From assembly GCF_024172705.1 (NCBI RefSeq), contig NZ_CP092900.1, positions 738,119 to 802,118 of the forward strand: 64,000 nucleotides of DNA, written 5' to 3'. Numbering within the stretch: position 1 is the first letter of the stretch; every line of letters begins with the position of its first letter. Of this stretch, positions 48,255 through 58,001 are shown piece after piece. Both the position numbers and the translations under genes were made by a program. This stretch comes from Candidatus Comchoanobacter bicostacola (lineage in GTDB: Bacteria; Pseudomonadota; Gammaproteobacteria; Comchoanobacterales; Comchoanobacteraceae). Below the pieces are notes generated by a model. That model was not told where the DNA came from, did not search any database, and was given only the letters and a program-made list of their open reading frames with translations.

Positions 48255-49934
48255 ATGAATAAGTTATTGCTCACATTATTAATAACCTCCTCTTTAGCCC
48301 TTGCTAAACCCTATATCAGTGGCGCTCCACAAGAAATTATTCAAAATATTGAAAATAGGCTAGCCAGCAAAAAGATTTCACTCGATAAAACATATAGCTA
48401 TCAAGTGATTCAACTTAAATCAGAAATAAGTGAAGCCATCTACCCATACGGGTACTTTAATCCCAAAGTAGAAATCATTCCATCAGATAATGGACAAACA
48501 GTCATAAAGCTCGTACTTGGCGAACTAACCCGAATCGAGGAAATCACCTTTGATACTGAGAATAGTGAATCAGAGCAAGACCAACTTAATGCGAACATCC
48601 AAAGAGTCATACAAAGTTACCATCACTCAGCTTTTTCCAGCGCTAATTTACAAAGTATTCAACATGACCTGAATATTATACTGAAAAAAATAGGCTATAA
48701 ATCAGTCCAGGTAAAACGTGAAAATACAACTATAGATTTAGTGAGAAATACCAATACACTTCACTACTCAATTTTATTAGGGCCTAAATATTATGTTGGT
48801 GAGGTCACACTAAATGATAGCGCGCTACCCCATTGTTTAGAAAAATTTTTAACCTTTGCACCTGGCTCTATATATCAGGAGTCTGATATCCTTCAAGCAC
48901 AAAGTAATATTCAGCAAGCACAAGTATACAGTCGTGTATCATTTAAGGTTACTGACAACCCAGCACAGACAAACATCCAAGATGTTAATATAATAACAGA
49001 TCCTTTAAACTCATTAGACTACGCCATTGGCTTAGGCATTCTAGCCAATTCAGATACTGAAGAAAACTTCGATCCTAGCCTGCAACTCAGCTTTACCCTG
49101 AATAACATTCTAGAATGTGGTGGCAAGATCATCAACAACATCTATATATCTTACCTCGACCACCAGTTTACCAGTGACCTTTATTTCCCCTCCAGCACTC
49201 ATCTACATGACTACTCTCTACTGTCTACTAATGTGCGTTCATTTTTACAACAATCTAATGACAAAGGGGAAAACTTCAGCTTAAGCTTCATCATCCACAA
49301 AGAAGCCGGGAATTTCACGATAGAGCCCTCTATTAATTATCTGATTGAAAAATCATCCATTAATATAGAGATTGATCAAAACCCAAACTCCTATACGACC
49401 AAACTACTTTACCCTAAGCTTAAATCACACTTTTTACACAAGTCTGAAAATAATACGCTTTCTTTAAAAGCAAATATCCTTGGGACTTATGAAAATGCAG
49501 GGTCTGATATCACGTTAACCAGATATTATTTATCATCAAAGAATATTTTTCATTATAACTCCATCACCGTACAGAATCAGGTCTCATACGGTGAAATATC
49601 TACTGATGACTTTGAACAAGTTCCACTGTCCATGCACTTCACTCTAGGGGGCCCTGACTCAGTTAGAGGCCTTGAAAATAAAGAAATCAACCAAGGAAAA
49701 CGCATGCTCTTATCCAGAAATGCGATTCAATATCCTTTCAAAGTTCTTTTACTCGGTGGATTTTTCGATACAGGCTACTGTAGCCAAGATAATAGCGACA
49801 CCTACCAACCAAGTTATGGCGCATTATTAACATACCAAAGCCCTTACAGTCGATTCAATCTATCTATTGGTAAAAACCATAATACAGGCAAAATTGTGAT
49901 ACACTTTGGTGTAGAAGCTGAGGAACACTTATGA
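48255..49934 (+). CDS. tamA: Translocation and assembly module subunit TamA
   Basis: The roughly 559-residue Omp85-family outer-membrane protein works with TamB in barrel insertion and phospholipid transport. A signal peptide (MNKLLLTLLITSSLALA) is followed by POTRA domains over about residues 20-250 and a C-terminal 16-strand barrel. The barrel includes the Omp85 loop segment LGGPDSVRGLENKEI, carrying the VRG version of the conserved VRGY/F motif. The last strand is followed by an unusual EEHL tail rather than a terminal Phe. The ATG at 48255 is chosen because the signal peptide begins there. It overlaps tamB as ATGA. Confidence 0.93.
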   Translation: MNKLLLTLLITSSLALAKPYISGAPQEIIQNIENRLASKKISLDKTYSYQVIQLKSEISEAIYPYGYFNPKVEIIPSDNGQTVIKLVLGELTRIEEITFDTENSESEQDQLNANIQRVIQSYHHSAFSSANLQSIQHDLNIILKKIGYKSVQVKRENTTIDLVRNTNTLHYSILLGPKYYVGEVTLNDSALPHCLEKFLTFAPGSIYQESDILQAQSNIQQAQVYSRVSFKVTDNPAQTNIQDVNIITDPLNSLDYAIGLGILANSDTEENFDPSLQLSFTLNNILECGGKIINNIYISYLDHQFTSDLYFPSSTHLHDYSLLSTNVRSFLQQSNDKGENFSLSFIIHKEAGNFTIEPSINYLIEKSSINIEIDQNPNSYTTKLLYPKLKSHFLHKSENNTLSLKANILGTYENAGSDITLTRYYLSSKNIFHYNSITVQNQVSYGEISTDDFEQVPLSMHFTLGGPDSVRGLENKEINQGKRMLLSRNAIQYPFKVLLLGGFFDTGYCSQDNSDTYQPSYGALLTYQSPYSRFNLSIGKNHNTGKIVIHFGVEAEEHL

Positions 49935-52522
49935 CCAAAAGCATCATACCCAAAATCATTCTTTTATTTGTCGCTCTTATTGCTATCACACTCTCTCCAC
50001 TTAGCAACCCCGCCATAGCCTATCTCATTAACCAAACAACACCTATAAATGTAGAGCACCTATCAGGCAGCCTCTGGTCAGGTACACTTTATGCAAATAA
50101 AGTTATATACCCCTTGGGTCAAATTGAACTCTATGCAGAACAAGTAGATATTAGTGAAATTAGCCTGCTCAGATTAAAAGCCAACAAAGTCAGCATAGCA
50201 GAAATCAAGCTCAGTTACCTCGATAGATTACCCACTTATATGAGAAATCTTGAATACTTAAATGATGGAGATCAAAAGCTATCATTAGAAATAAACAATC
50301 AGCATTATCAAGCCTCATACCACCCTATTACAAAAAAGAGTGGACATATTAAACTCTATGGACATGGCGAACACATTGAGTTATTAACCACGCAAACACA
50401 TTCAACTTGGCAAGCAACATTTAAAGACAAGCAGTATGGTTCAATATTTTATGACCGTAACAACCATAACTTTTTCCTAAAGTCGCATTATAAAAACGCC
50501 GATGATCAAATACATTTTGAAGCTCGAGGCAATCTGAAAAAAGCTTCACTCATATTAAATATTGAAAACTTTACATTAGCCAATGATTCTATTCAAGCAC
50601 TCATAGCAGGAAACATAAACACTGATAAAGATATGATTCAATTGGCCATTAAAAGTAATTGGCTGGATCTTAGCATTCAAAAAACACCTGCTAATCAAAC
50701 GCTGTATATAGGAACCCTAAAAAATAGCACCGGATGGATCCCTCTGATGTTTGGCAACATTGATTTCACAATGATACAAACAGAGCATAATCAGTTTTAC
50801 ACCCACCTATACTCAAGTCAGCTAGATACATCATACGCATCATTGAAAGAGTTTGATTTAACCTACATACCTGATGATATTACACCACTCAATATCTCTA
50901 TAGAACATATAACCTCACCCTTTTTTGAGACACAACAATTATCTATATATGCACAACCCAAAGAAAAGAATAGCTTTGATATTAAGCTTATCGCATCACA
51001 CAATGACCAAACACAACTTGCAAACCTCACGATATTAAATCATCCGCAAGAAATAGAAGTCTTCATAAACAACATTACACTCCGTAGCAATTATTACCTC
51101 TGGCGTGCAGACAATAATGGAAAAATAAAGATTAGTGAAACAGAGGCCATCCTCACACCGCTATGTATCACATCCGAATCTTCATCTATTTGTTCAAGCG
51201 GCCACTATGACAAGGTCTCTAATGACTGGTCACTCAAGCAAAAAATCAACAACCTAGACTTAAATATCAATACCCAGGGGTTGAACAACTTTGAAACTGA
51301 AATTGAAATCAATCAAGGCGTCCTTAATGGAGACTATACCCTATATGGAAATAAAACCGACTTTCTTGATATTACAGGTACTGCAGAACTCAAGCAAATT
51401 CAAAGCTCCTTATCAAATATTATACCCAACTTTCTATTCCCAATAAATATAGAGATAAACAATGGTCGACTTGAATGGGAAAAGAGACCTGGCTTTGAAG
51501 ACAATATCAGCGGATATCTAGAGTCCCCTCAAGGCAACATTCATTTAAAAACACACAACAACAAACTCATCATTCAGGCTAAAAATTTAACAAGTTATGT
51601 CGACAAAAACCAAAACTTATCAACTGATGTTGATGTAGAAATAGGTAAAAATGACATCACTGGCACACTAAATCTTAAGCAGTTTAGCTTCAACCCAAAC
51701 ACAAACATTTTATTTCAAGCATTAGAAAATGACATTACAATTATACGCCACTTACAAACAGAACAGTCCTCTAATCGCACTATTGATTTATTACTCCAGG
51801 CTGACCAAGCACCCCTAAATATATATGGATTTAAAGGATCTGCAGATGCACAACTTACGCTCAACATCCCAAATGATGGTCAAGAGTACATTACTGGACA
51901 TGTTAACCTCCAATCTCCCTCGGTCATCTTACTTAACCATGAGATCTCATTAAATCAACTCGATATTACTTATAACCAACAATCCTGGCTTAATGGGACT
52001 ATTAACCTAGAAAAAACAGAAAATGCTACATTTCATTCGGGCACTACAGCCCCAAAACAAGACGAAATCAACTTGAATGTTTCTGGCATTTTAAGTGACC
52101 CACAAGTTCAATTTTACACCAAACGCCATTCATATAACTATCTAGATATGGTGACACAAATACTAAGCAAGTCTGACACACTACCCCCAGGCAATGAAAA
52201 CTTTGCACTGCTACAAATAATTAGTGGCAACTCAGAAGACTCTACCCTTCTAAATTTATTTAGCGCAATAAACAGTATATCTACCTCACTCAATATTGAC
52301 ATATCATTTAACCAGAGCAATGAGAACAACAATCTTGGCAACAACTCTGAGCTGGTATTAAGTAAAAAACTGACAGAGCGTATTTGGTTGATTATCAGAC
52401 ATCAACTCAATGACGAGAATAATGATATATTTGCACTCAGCATGCAAATACAACCCAAGGTTTCAATCGAAGGACAATACAATAACAGTAAAATTGGCAT
52501 CTCAATTCTCTTAAGCAACTAA
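49931..52522 (+). CDS. tamB: Translocation and assembly module subunit TamB (DUF490)
   Basis: The 863-residue protein has an N-terminal membrane anchor and then long beta-rich AsmA/TamB repeat sequence. Its C-terminal DUF490 domain has the family pattern VSGILSDPQVQFYTK, a LLNLFSAINSISTSLNIDIS-like stretch and a final SKKLTERIWLIIRHQLN...KVSIEGQYN. TamB spans the periplasm as a lipid-conducting bridge that meets TamA. At 863 residues it is much shorter than E. coli TamB (1259), suggesting a trimmed repeat region. Its ATG overlaps the tamA stop. Confidence 0.92.
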   Translation: MTKSIIPKIILLFVALIAITLSPLSNPAIAYLINQTTPINVEHLSGSLWSGTLYANKVIYPLGQIELYAEQVDISEISLLRLKANKVSIAEIKLSYLDRLPTYMRNLEYLNDGDQKLSLEINNQHYQASYHPITKKSGHIKLYGHGEHIELLTTQTHSTWQATFKDKQYGSIFYDRNNHNFFLKSHYKNADDQIHFEARGNLKKASLILNIENFTLANDSIQALIAGNINTDKDMIQLAIKSNWLDLSIQKTPANQTLYIGTLKNSTGWIPLMFGNIDFTMIQTEHNQFYTHLYSSQLDTSYASLKEFDLTYIPDDITPLNISIEHITSPFFETQQLSIYAQPKEKNSFDIKLIASHNDQTQLANLTILNHPQEIEVFINNITLRSNYYLWRADNNGKIKISETEAILTPLCITSESSSICSSGHYDKVSNDWSLKQKINNLDLNINTQGLNNFETEIEINQGVLNGDYTLYGNKTDFLDITGTAELKQIQSSLSNIIPNFLFPINIEINNGRLEWEKRPGFEDNISGYLESPQGNIHLKTHNNKLIIQAKNLTSYVDKNQNLSTDVDVEIGKNDITGTLNLKQFSFNPNTNILFQALENDITIIRHLQTEQSSNRTIDLLLQADQAPLNIYGFKGSADAQLTLNIPNDGQEYITGHVNLQSPSVILLNHEISLNQLDITYNQQSWLNGTINLEKTENATFHSGTTAPKQDEINLNVSGILSDPQVQFYTKRHSYNYLDMVTQILSKSDTLPPGNENFALLQIISGNSEDSTLLNLFSAINSISTSLNIDISFNQSNENNNLGNNSELVLSKKLTERIWLIIRHQLNDENNDIFALSMQIQPKVSIEGQYNNSKIGISILLSN

Positions 52523-52582
52523 AAAAACCTGACAAAATATAAAACTGAATATAACTAAAAGAAATATAGTTAGGAGAACCGT

Positions 52583-53290
52583 ATGGAGAAAAGATTAAAC
52601 GCACTTAATTCACAAGACATATTGTCTGAACAAGCAGAGTTTATAAAGGTGATGATCGTTGATGATGATGCAATAGTACGAGATGGAATATTTAGCTTAT
52701 TAAAAACACACCCTAAAATTAATGTATGTGCACAAGCCAGTAGTGGAGAAGAAGCCTGTCACTTAACCCCCAATCATGAACCTGATGTGATCTTGATGGA
52801 CATCTCAATGCCAGGGTTTGGTGGTGTTGAGGCAACAAAAAGAATATTGCTTAGTTACCCTGATATAAAAGTACTCGCATTATCTGCACATTGTAATGAT
52901 AACGCACCCTCCGAAATTCTAAATGTAGGGGCTAGTGGTTATCTCACTAAAGGGGTTAACTTTAATGAAATGTGTGAAGCTATCGAACGCGTATATCAAG
53001 GTGAGCAATATGTTTGCAGTGCAGTATCCGACAAAATAAAAAGCAACATGAACTTAGGGCGTGACTTAATTATGAATAATCTATCTAAACTAGAAACCAC
53101 CATCTGTAAAGAGATTATTTATGGAAGAAGTATTGCTGAAATAGCTAAACAACTTGGTATGAGCACCTCTGAAATTGAAAAAATAAAACAGGATTTATAC
53201 ACAGCACTTGATATAGAAAATGATATTGCACTGATGCATCTAGCCATTAGAAATGGTTATCTAGACAAAACCAATCAACAAAATAACTGA
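52583..53290 (+). CDS. Response regulator, NarL/FixJ (LuxR-HTH) type
   Basis: The 235-residue regulator has an N-terminal receiver domain after a 20-residue lead. The acidic pocket is at Asp27-29 and the phosphoacceptor Asp73 is in VILMDISMPG; LALSA and YLTKG carry the conserved Ser and Lys. The C-terminal LuxR-type helix-turn-helix (SIAEIAKQLGMSTSEIEKIKQDLYTAL) is somewhat diverged. It resembles GacA/UvrY/LetA-type regulators, but no partner histidine kinase is nearby, so the assignment stays general. AGGAG precedes the ATG. Confidence 0.9.
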   Translation: MEKRLNALNSQDILSEQAEFIKVMIVDDDAIVRDGIFSLLKTHPKINVCAQASSGEEACHLTPNHEPDVILMDISMPGFGGVEATKRILLSYPDIKVLALSAHCNDNAPSEILNVGASGYLTKGVNFNEMCEAIERVYQGEQYVCSAVSDKIKSNMNLGRDLIMNNLSKLETTICKEIIYGRSIAEIAKQLGMSTSEIEKIKQDLYTALDIENDIALMHLAIRNGYLDKTNQQNN

Positions 53291-53346
53291 TGGCTTGATC
53301 TATTGCCGCATTAAGGATATAAAGTAATAAACAACCAGGATTTATT

Positions 53347-53829
53347 ATGCCAACATTTGATGCCGTATCAGAAGTCAGTCACCACGAGTTAGATAATGCT
53401 GTGCAGCAAACTGCACAAGAAATTTCTAGAAGGTTTGACCTAAAAGATACTTCAGCTAGTGCTAAGTATGACCAAAGTGAAATCACCTTAACTGCTGATG
53501 ATGCATTCCAAATTGAGCAAATAGAGAAAGTCTTGCAAACACGTTTAGTTGCTCGAAAAATAGATATCAAAGTTCTTGATGGACAAGACGTAGAAACGAA
53601 TGTGTCTAGTGCTACGAAAAAATTCAAAATTAAAGAAGGCATATCCACTGAGGACGGTAAACAAATCAACAAGATGATTAAAGCCTCTAAAATAAAAGCA
53701 CAAAGTAGCATCATGGATGGAAAAGTCCGTGTAACTGCTAAAAAGATTGATGATCTTCGTACCATTATGGATATGATAAAAGAGCACAACTTTAACACAC
53801 CCATACAATTTAATAATTTCCGTGATTAA
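53347..53829 (+). CDS. YajQ family nucleotide-binding protein
   Basis: The 160-residue protein matches YajQ/DUF520 along its whole length: MPTFDAVSEVSHHELDNAVQQ at the start, ISRRFDLKDT, then INKMIKASKIKAQSSIMDGKVRVTAKKIDDLR and a final FNTPIQFNNFRD. Family members bind nucleotides including c-di-GMP, and in some bacteria act on transcription. An AGGA ribosome binding site precedes the ATG. Its last eight bases overlap the GTG start of tadA. Confidence 0.95.
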   Translation: MPTFDAVSEVSHHELDNAVQQTAQEISRRFDLKDTSASAKYDQSEITLTADDAFQIEQIEKVLQTRLVARKIDIKVLDGQDVETNVSSATKKFKIKEGISTEDGKQINKMIKASKIKAQSSIMDGKVRVTAKKIDDLRTIMDMIKEHNFNTPIQFNNFRD

Positions 53830-54271
53830 CGCTGACCAACAGTGGATGTCTTGCGCTATTGAGCAAGCCAAACTCGCAGAGCAAGCTGACGAAGTGCCCA
53901 TCGGGGCAGTCATCATTCATAATAATCAAGTGATTGCAAAAGCACATAACCAAACCATTATGAATCATGATGCAACTGCACATGCTGAAATATGCTGCAT
54001 ACGTGCAGCCGGAAAGCACTTAAAAAACCACCGGTTAATTGGAACTACCCTTTATGTAACACTGGAACCTTGTATTATGTGCTACGGAGCGATTGTCCAA
54101 GCACGTATTGAGCGTGTGGTATTTGGCGCTGCTGATCCTAAAAATGGTGTGTTTTCTCAGCCTAAACTACTCGAGCAATGTATATTCAATCACACCCCTA
54201 AGTTTACTGTGGGTATTCAAGCAGATACCTGTGGTACATTGCTCAAGGATTTTTTTGCCAACAGAAGATAA
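53822..54271 (+). CDS. tadA: tRNA-specific adenosine deaminase
   Basis: The 149-residue enzyme converts A34 to inosine in the tRNA-Arg(ACG) anticodon. The zinc site is complete: His54 and catalytic Glu56 in ATAHAEICCIRAA, then Cys84 and Cys87 in EPCIMCYGA. The FGAADPKNGVFS motif that contacts tRNA is present. The GTG start at 53822 overlaps the yajQ stop. An ATG at 53846 is an alternative but would shorten the conserved first helix. Confidence 0.95.
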   Translation: MINADQQWMSCAIEQAKLAEQADEVPIGAVIIHNNQVIAKAHNQTIMNHDATAHAEICCIRAAGKHLKNHRLIGTTLYVTLEPCIMCYGAIVQARIERVVFGAADPKNGVFSQPKLLEQCIFNHTPKFTVGIQADTCGTLLKDFFANRR

Positions 54272-54276
54272 ATCCA

Positions 54277-55455
54277 TTAAGAAATCTTAGCTAAACGTCG
54301 TTTTCCAACTTGTAGAACATGCGATTGACTCAACTCTGGCAGGCTAGTAATCACCTGTCCATCCAAACGTACAGCGCCTTGTTTAATCATACGTGATCCT
54401 TCAGATGATGAGCTAACTAAACCTATGTCTCTGAGTAGCACACCTAATGGCATTGATAATTGTTTATCTGATAGCTTAATCGACTGAATATCTTCAGGGA
54501 TCCCACCTTTGGAAAACTGATTAATAAAAGCTTCCTGAGCTTTATCTGCATCCTCTTTACTATGGAACCGTTGCACAATTCGATGAGCCAACTGTCTTTT
54601 AAGATCTCTTGGATTAGTCCCCTCAGTAACCTTTGTCTTTAGCTTACTAATCGCATCTACAGACAGACCTGATACAAGTGTATAGTAACGCCACATTAGC
54701 TCATCAGAGATAGACATCACCTTTCCATACATATCAATTGCCGTATCATTTAAACCGATATAGTTATCATAGCTCTTAGACATTTTTTTCACGCCATCCA
54801 AGCCTTCTAATAATGGAACCGTTAAAATAGCTTGCTGCTTCATACCATAAGCTTTCTGCACTTCTCGCCCCATTAATAAGTTAAAGGTTTGGTCGGTACC
54901 ACCCAGTTCAATATCGGACTCTATTGCATAAGAGTCATAGCCTTGTAACAAAGGGTATAAAAACTCATGGATACTGATCGGCTGATTAGACTTATAGCGT
55001 TTAGAGAAATCATCACGCTCAAGCATACGTGCAACAGTTTGTGTTGCTGATAAGTGAACTAAATCCATACTGGTTAGTTTACCCAGCCACTCATTATTAA
55101 ATTTAATCACTGTTTTTTCAGGATCTAAAATTTTAAATACCTGGTCGGTGTAAGTTCGTGCATTTTCATTCACCTGCTCAGGTGATAATGGAGGTCGAGT
55201 TGCATTTCTTCCAGATGGATCACCGATCAACGCTGTATAATCCCCTACAATAAATACAACCTTATGACCTAGGTCCTGAAACTGTCTCAACTTTTCAATC
55301 AAAACAGTATGCCCTAAATGCAAATCGGCAGCTGTTGGATCAAACCCTGCCTTTACCGTTAATTGACGCCCTTCTTTTAATAAGCTACTTAGCGCATCTT
55401 CTGGTAATGTAGAATCTGATCCCTGCAATAACTGAGCCAAATCATCACTCGGCAT
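54277..55455 (-). CDS. tyrS: Tyrosyl-tRNA synthetase
   Basis: The 392-residue class I synthetase has the HIGH-type motif HLGHT at residues 46-50, the KMSKS motif near residue 230 ([10 protein letters not shown]) and a C-terminal S4-like RNA-binding domain ([14 protein letters not shown]). The protein has the TyrZ-like architecture common in many gammaproteobacteria, shorter than E. coli TyrS (424). AGGAGG six bases before the ATG at 55455 fixes the start. It overlaps the rdgC stop by 11 bases and converges with tadA. Confidence 0.96.
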   Translation of the reverse strand: MPSDDLAQLLQGSDSTLPEDALSSLLKEGRQLTVKAGFDPTAADLHLGHTVLIEKLRQFQDLGHKVVFIVGDYTALIGDPSGRNATRPPLSPEQVNENARTYTDQVFKILDPEKTVIKFNNEWLGKLTSMDLVHLSATQTVARMLERDDFSKRYKSNQPISIHEFLYPLLQGYDSYAIESDIELGGTDQTFNLLMGREVQKAYGMKQQAILTVPLLEGLDGVKKMSKSYDNYIGLNDTAIDMYGKVMSISDELMWRYYTLVSGLSVDAISKLKTKVTEGTNPRDLKRQLAHRIVQRFHSKEDADKAQEAFINQFSKGGIPEDIQSIKLSDKQLSMPLGVLLRDIGLVSSSSEGSRMIKQGAVRLDGQVITSLPELSQSHVLQVGKRRLAKIS

Positions 55456-56362
55456 GTGCAGCCTCCTGAGTCTCAGTAATAGCAAACCAGGTTTTAAACT
55501 GATTAATCAATGCAAAGCACTTTGGAACCTTTAATGAAAAATCAGTCATAATTTGTAACTTAGGGTCTTCTTCAGTTTGTGAATCAGATTCTATATCAAG
55601 CATTTTAATTCTACTCACATCTAAGCAATCATTAATTACAAACGCCCACTCATTTTCAAACTTAAGCGCAAGCTGTGTCACCAACATACCTGAATCTAAA
55701 TGCGACTGGATTAAAGGACTGCCTAGCTCATGTTGAATGATCCTTACTTTAGCTTGCATATTATCTGGATGTACCAGTGTACAATCTGTATCCACGACTA
55801 GTGAATGGGGAAGTGACTGCTCCTGAGTCCAAGCCTTTAAGACTTGTGCCGTTTCATTTTTTTGATCATGACAATGCGTTAGCGGCATACTACCAAAGGT
55901 TTGTCTTAATAAATCAATAACAAGATCTTTAGTTGCATTAGAGGTATTATCTACCAACAATAGCTCATCTTTAGGGCTTATAACCACGTTTATGAATTTA
56001 CTTTGAATAAATGCTTTGGGCAAGAGCTCTAGCGTCGTCTCCTCTTTTAAAACACGCTTTTGTTTTCCAGATACAGGAAAACCCTGCTCCGCTTCTCTTT
56101 CTTGTAGCTTTTCTTTCACAGCTTCAGTCACTACACTTGCCGGCAATAAACGCGTATCAATACGAACCTTAAGCCATGTATAATCTTGTAGGCTAATTGC
56201 AAGTGGCTCATCAGAACCCAAAGGGCTTACCCAACCAATAGAACGTGTCTGTGTCGCATGTGGACTATATGCTTTGTCTGAAGATAATGCTTCCTCAAGT
56301 GCATCCCCGGAAAGCAATAATGGACTTTGCATATGATACCAAGAGAACTGTTTAAATGACAT
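55445..56362 (-). CDS. rdgC: Recombination-associated protein RdgC
   Basis: The 305-residue DNA-binding ring protein modulates RecA. It aligns with E. coli RdgC through [12 protein letters not shown], then [31 protein letters not shown] and [27 protein letters not shown], and [35 protein letters not shown]. The ATG at 56362 has AGAGG seven bases before it; the frame is open 19 codons further but without similarity. It overlaps tyrS. Confidence 0.93.
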   Translation of the reverse strand: MSFKQFSWYHMQSPLLLSGDALEEALSSDKAYSPHATQTRSIGWVSPLGSDEPLAISLQDYTWLKVRIDTRLLPASVVTEAVKEKLQEREAEQGFPVSGKQKRVLKEETTLELLPKAFIQSKFINVVISPKDELLLVDNTSNATKDLVIDLLRQTFGSMPLTHCHDQKNETAQVLKAWTQEQSLPHSLVVDTDCTLVHPDNMQAKVRIIQHELGSPLIQSHLDSGMLVTQLALKFENEWAFVINDCLDVSRIKMLDIESDSQTEEDPKLQIMTDFSLKVPKCFALINQFKTWFAITETQEAAHAE

Positions 56363-56504
56363 AGATAACCTCTTATTTAACCTTTCAATCAAAATAACGA
56401 TATCTAACCCAAAACACAATCTATTTTTGTTACAAAGGGTACAAATTTAGAGAGCTATGACACTACTTATGAGCAATTACCTATAGGCAATTAAAGGATT
56501 TGAG

Positions 56505-56542
56505 TTAATTATAAAAAAATGCAATAAATTTTTTATAATTAA
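56505..56542. repeat. AT-only inverted repeat, 14-bp arms
   Basis: TTAATTATAAAAAA and its exact complement are separated by ten bases in the gap between rdgC and the first paralogue gene. A hairpin made only of A-T pairs is weak as RNA, so an operator or DNA-bending site is as likely as a terminator. Confidence 0.5.
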
Positions 56543-56569
56543 GGCAGCCTATACTATACTACGGTGCTG

Positions 56570-56598
56570 AGTACTGGAGAAATATTTCCCCCAGCACT
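56570..56598. repeat. Long hairpin downstream of paralogue 1
   Basis: On the minus strand this 29-base sequence can fold into a 13-bp stem with three G-T pairs and a 3-base loop (AGTGCTGG... with ...CCAGTACT). It begins 17 bases after the stop of the gene at 56615. No T-run follows it directly, so it may be an mRNA-stabilising or attenuator hairpin rather than a standard terminator. Confidence 0.5.
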
Positions 56599-56614
56599 CC
56601 TAGCAGCGTAATTA

Positions 56615-57106
56615 TCAGAAACTAGAGAGAAAGATACCAACTGGAAGTATAGAGCGCAGGTCTTCTTCAAAGTTTTTCTTAGCTTCGGTAAAACACCGAT
56701 CTAAATTCGCTAACCCCTTATTCGCAGACTCTTTAATATGGCTAGACAAGCTATCTGCTTTAGTCGAATCCACATCCTTCCATGTATTATTTTTTGCATA
56801 AGTCATTAACAATTTTTTACAAGCCTTTACTATTGCAAACTCCTTACCGCCAAAAATAGACTTAATTGCATACCAGGCATACATTAACCACCAAAAGGTA
56901 GTTAAAGGCACTGTTAACTCAGGCACATCTGGTACAACGCCAGACTTAATGGCGCCTTTCCACAGATTCAAAACCTTATTAAAATAACTTTTTACAAAGT
57001 CAGTCTTTAATATTTTTTTGTTCATTAAATAACCAATCAAAAACCTAAGCGATTCACGAAATTCAGGATTTAAGATCTCCCCATTCATTGTGTTAAATTT
57101 AATCAT
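56615..57106 (-). CDS. Paralogue 1 of an unnamed small-protein family (WYAIKS core)
   Basis: The 163-residue product belongs to a three-member tandem family I do not recognise. An N-terminal helical part contains ILKTDFVKSYFNK. A strongly hydrophobic aromatic core TTFWWLMYAWYAIKSIFG follows at about residues 67-84 and runs into GKEFAIVKACKKLLM. The C-terminal tail is polar and helical. The core could be a membrane-embedded or membrane-inserting helix. The ATG at 57106 has AAGGTG eight bases before it, and its MIK start matches paralogue 2. A longer frame starts at 57175 but overlaps nothing conserved. Confidence 0.75.
   Translation of the reverse strand: MIKFNTMNGEILNPEFRESLRFLIGYLMNKKILKTDFVKSYFNKVLNLWKGAIKSGVVPDVPELTVPLTTFWWLMYAWYAIKSIFGGKEFAIVKACKKLLMTYAKNNTWKDVDSTKADSLSSHIKESANKGLANLDRCFTEAKKNFEEDLRSILPVGIFLSSF
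56850..56903 (-). repeat. 54-bp conserved DNA unit, copy 1
   Basis: DNA encoding the aromatic core of paralogue 1. It matches 58174-58227 at about 52 of 54 positions and 57421-57474 at about 48 of 54, whereas the flanking parts of the three genes are hardly alignable. Confidence 0.8.
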
Positions 57107-57197
57107 ATTTTCACACCTTTTTAATAATTGAAAGAATTGTACAATAAAAAGCAATATCTTACAAGCACATAACACATCAGAAAACTAATTTAGCTCA

Positions 57198-57797
57198 CTA
57201 CTTCGTAGACGGCGCTACTACTTCAACACATTCTTGAAGTTCTTCAGCAGATTTTATAGAGTAACTCACTACACGTTCAAGTATGGTTTCTGCTGGGGAT
57301 TTAATATCAGATGCAAGACGCTCTGCCAGGGACTTCTCTACAGAACTACTCCAAGATTTATTTTTTCCAAATGCCATTAATAATTTTTTACTATTTTTTA
57401 CTCTTACAAAGACCTTACTACCAAAAATCGACTTAATTGCATACCATGCATAAAAGAACCACCAAAAGGTAGTTAGAGACGCCTGCTGATTTTTTAATTT
57501 AGCAAATTTCTTATCAACCTCTTTCTTTAGTCCTTCTTGATTCGATTCATTTGGGCTATCATCTAGTCGATCAATTTGCTTATTTAGTCTAGTGATTTCT
57601 CTAAGAGGCTCCTTTGACTTAGCAAGAAAATCTTTAAAAAAGTCCATTTTAAGTATATTTTTTTGTATTAAATAACAGAACATCACTCCATAATCGCTTT
57701 TATATATCTTCTTCTGGATCTCCTCATGGCTAGTGTCCTTATATTCATCACGATCAAACCCCAATTCATGACATAATAAAAGTGGAATCTTAATCAT
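57198..57797 (-). CDS. Paralogue 2 of the WYAIKS-core family
   Basis: The 199-residue member has a longer N-terminal region with a charged, probably coiled-coil stretch (RLNKQIDRLDDSPNESNQEGLKKEVDKKFAKLKNQ broken over residues 78-112), then the core TTFWWFFYAWYAIKSIFG and the shared SKVFVRVKNSKKLLM. It keeps the ILKMDFFKDFL motif of paralogue 1 near the N-terminus. AAGG precedes the ATG at 57797. It lies 91 bases upstream of paralogue 1. No known domain is recognised. Confidence 0.75.
   Translation of the reverse strand: MIKIPLLLCHELGFDRDEYKDTSHEEIQKKIYKSDYGVMFCYLIQKNILKMDFFKDFLAKSKEPLREITRLNKQIDRLDDSPNESNQEGLKKEVDKKFAKLKNQQASLTTFWWFFYAWYAIKSIFGSKVFVRVKNSKKLLMAFGKNKSWSSSVEKSLAERLASDIKSPAETILERVVSYSIKSAEELQECVEVVAPSTK
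57421..57474 (-). repeat. 54-bp conserved DNA unit, copy 2
   Basis: Counterpart of 56850-56903 in paralogue 2, with about six substitutions, three of them clustered where LM is replaced by FF in the core. Confidence 0.75.
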
Positions 57798-57954
57798 ACC
57801 TTCAAACCTTTCTTGCTAGAATAATGATAAATATAGTAAAAAAAACACTCACTGTCAATACATCTACCAAAAGCGATATGACGATATTAATCAATACTTT
57901 ATTGACAAAAGATTACAAGATAGACTGCGTATCTCACTCCCAGCAAGTAAAGGA

Positions 57955-57986
57955 GTTGAGTTAATAGATACATATTTCAACTCAAC
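57955..57986. repeat. Inverted repeat after paralogue 3
   Basis: GTTGAGTT and AACTCAAC, 8-bp arms with a 16-base spacer, lie 16-47 bases past the stop of the gene at 58002. The AAAGGA-TTGAGTTAAT wording also occurs near 56493, in the gap after paralogue 1. Confidence 0.4.
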
Positions 57987-58001
57987 TAATACTTGTTAAA
58001 C

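Noticed and set aside
53379-54019. Minus-strand frames over yajQ and tadA
   Set aside because: They are antisense shadows; yajQ and tadA are unambiguous on the plus strand.
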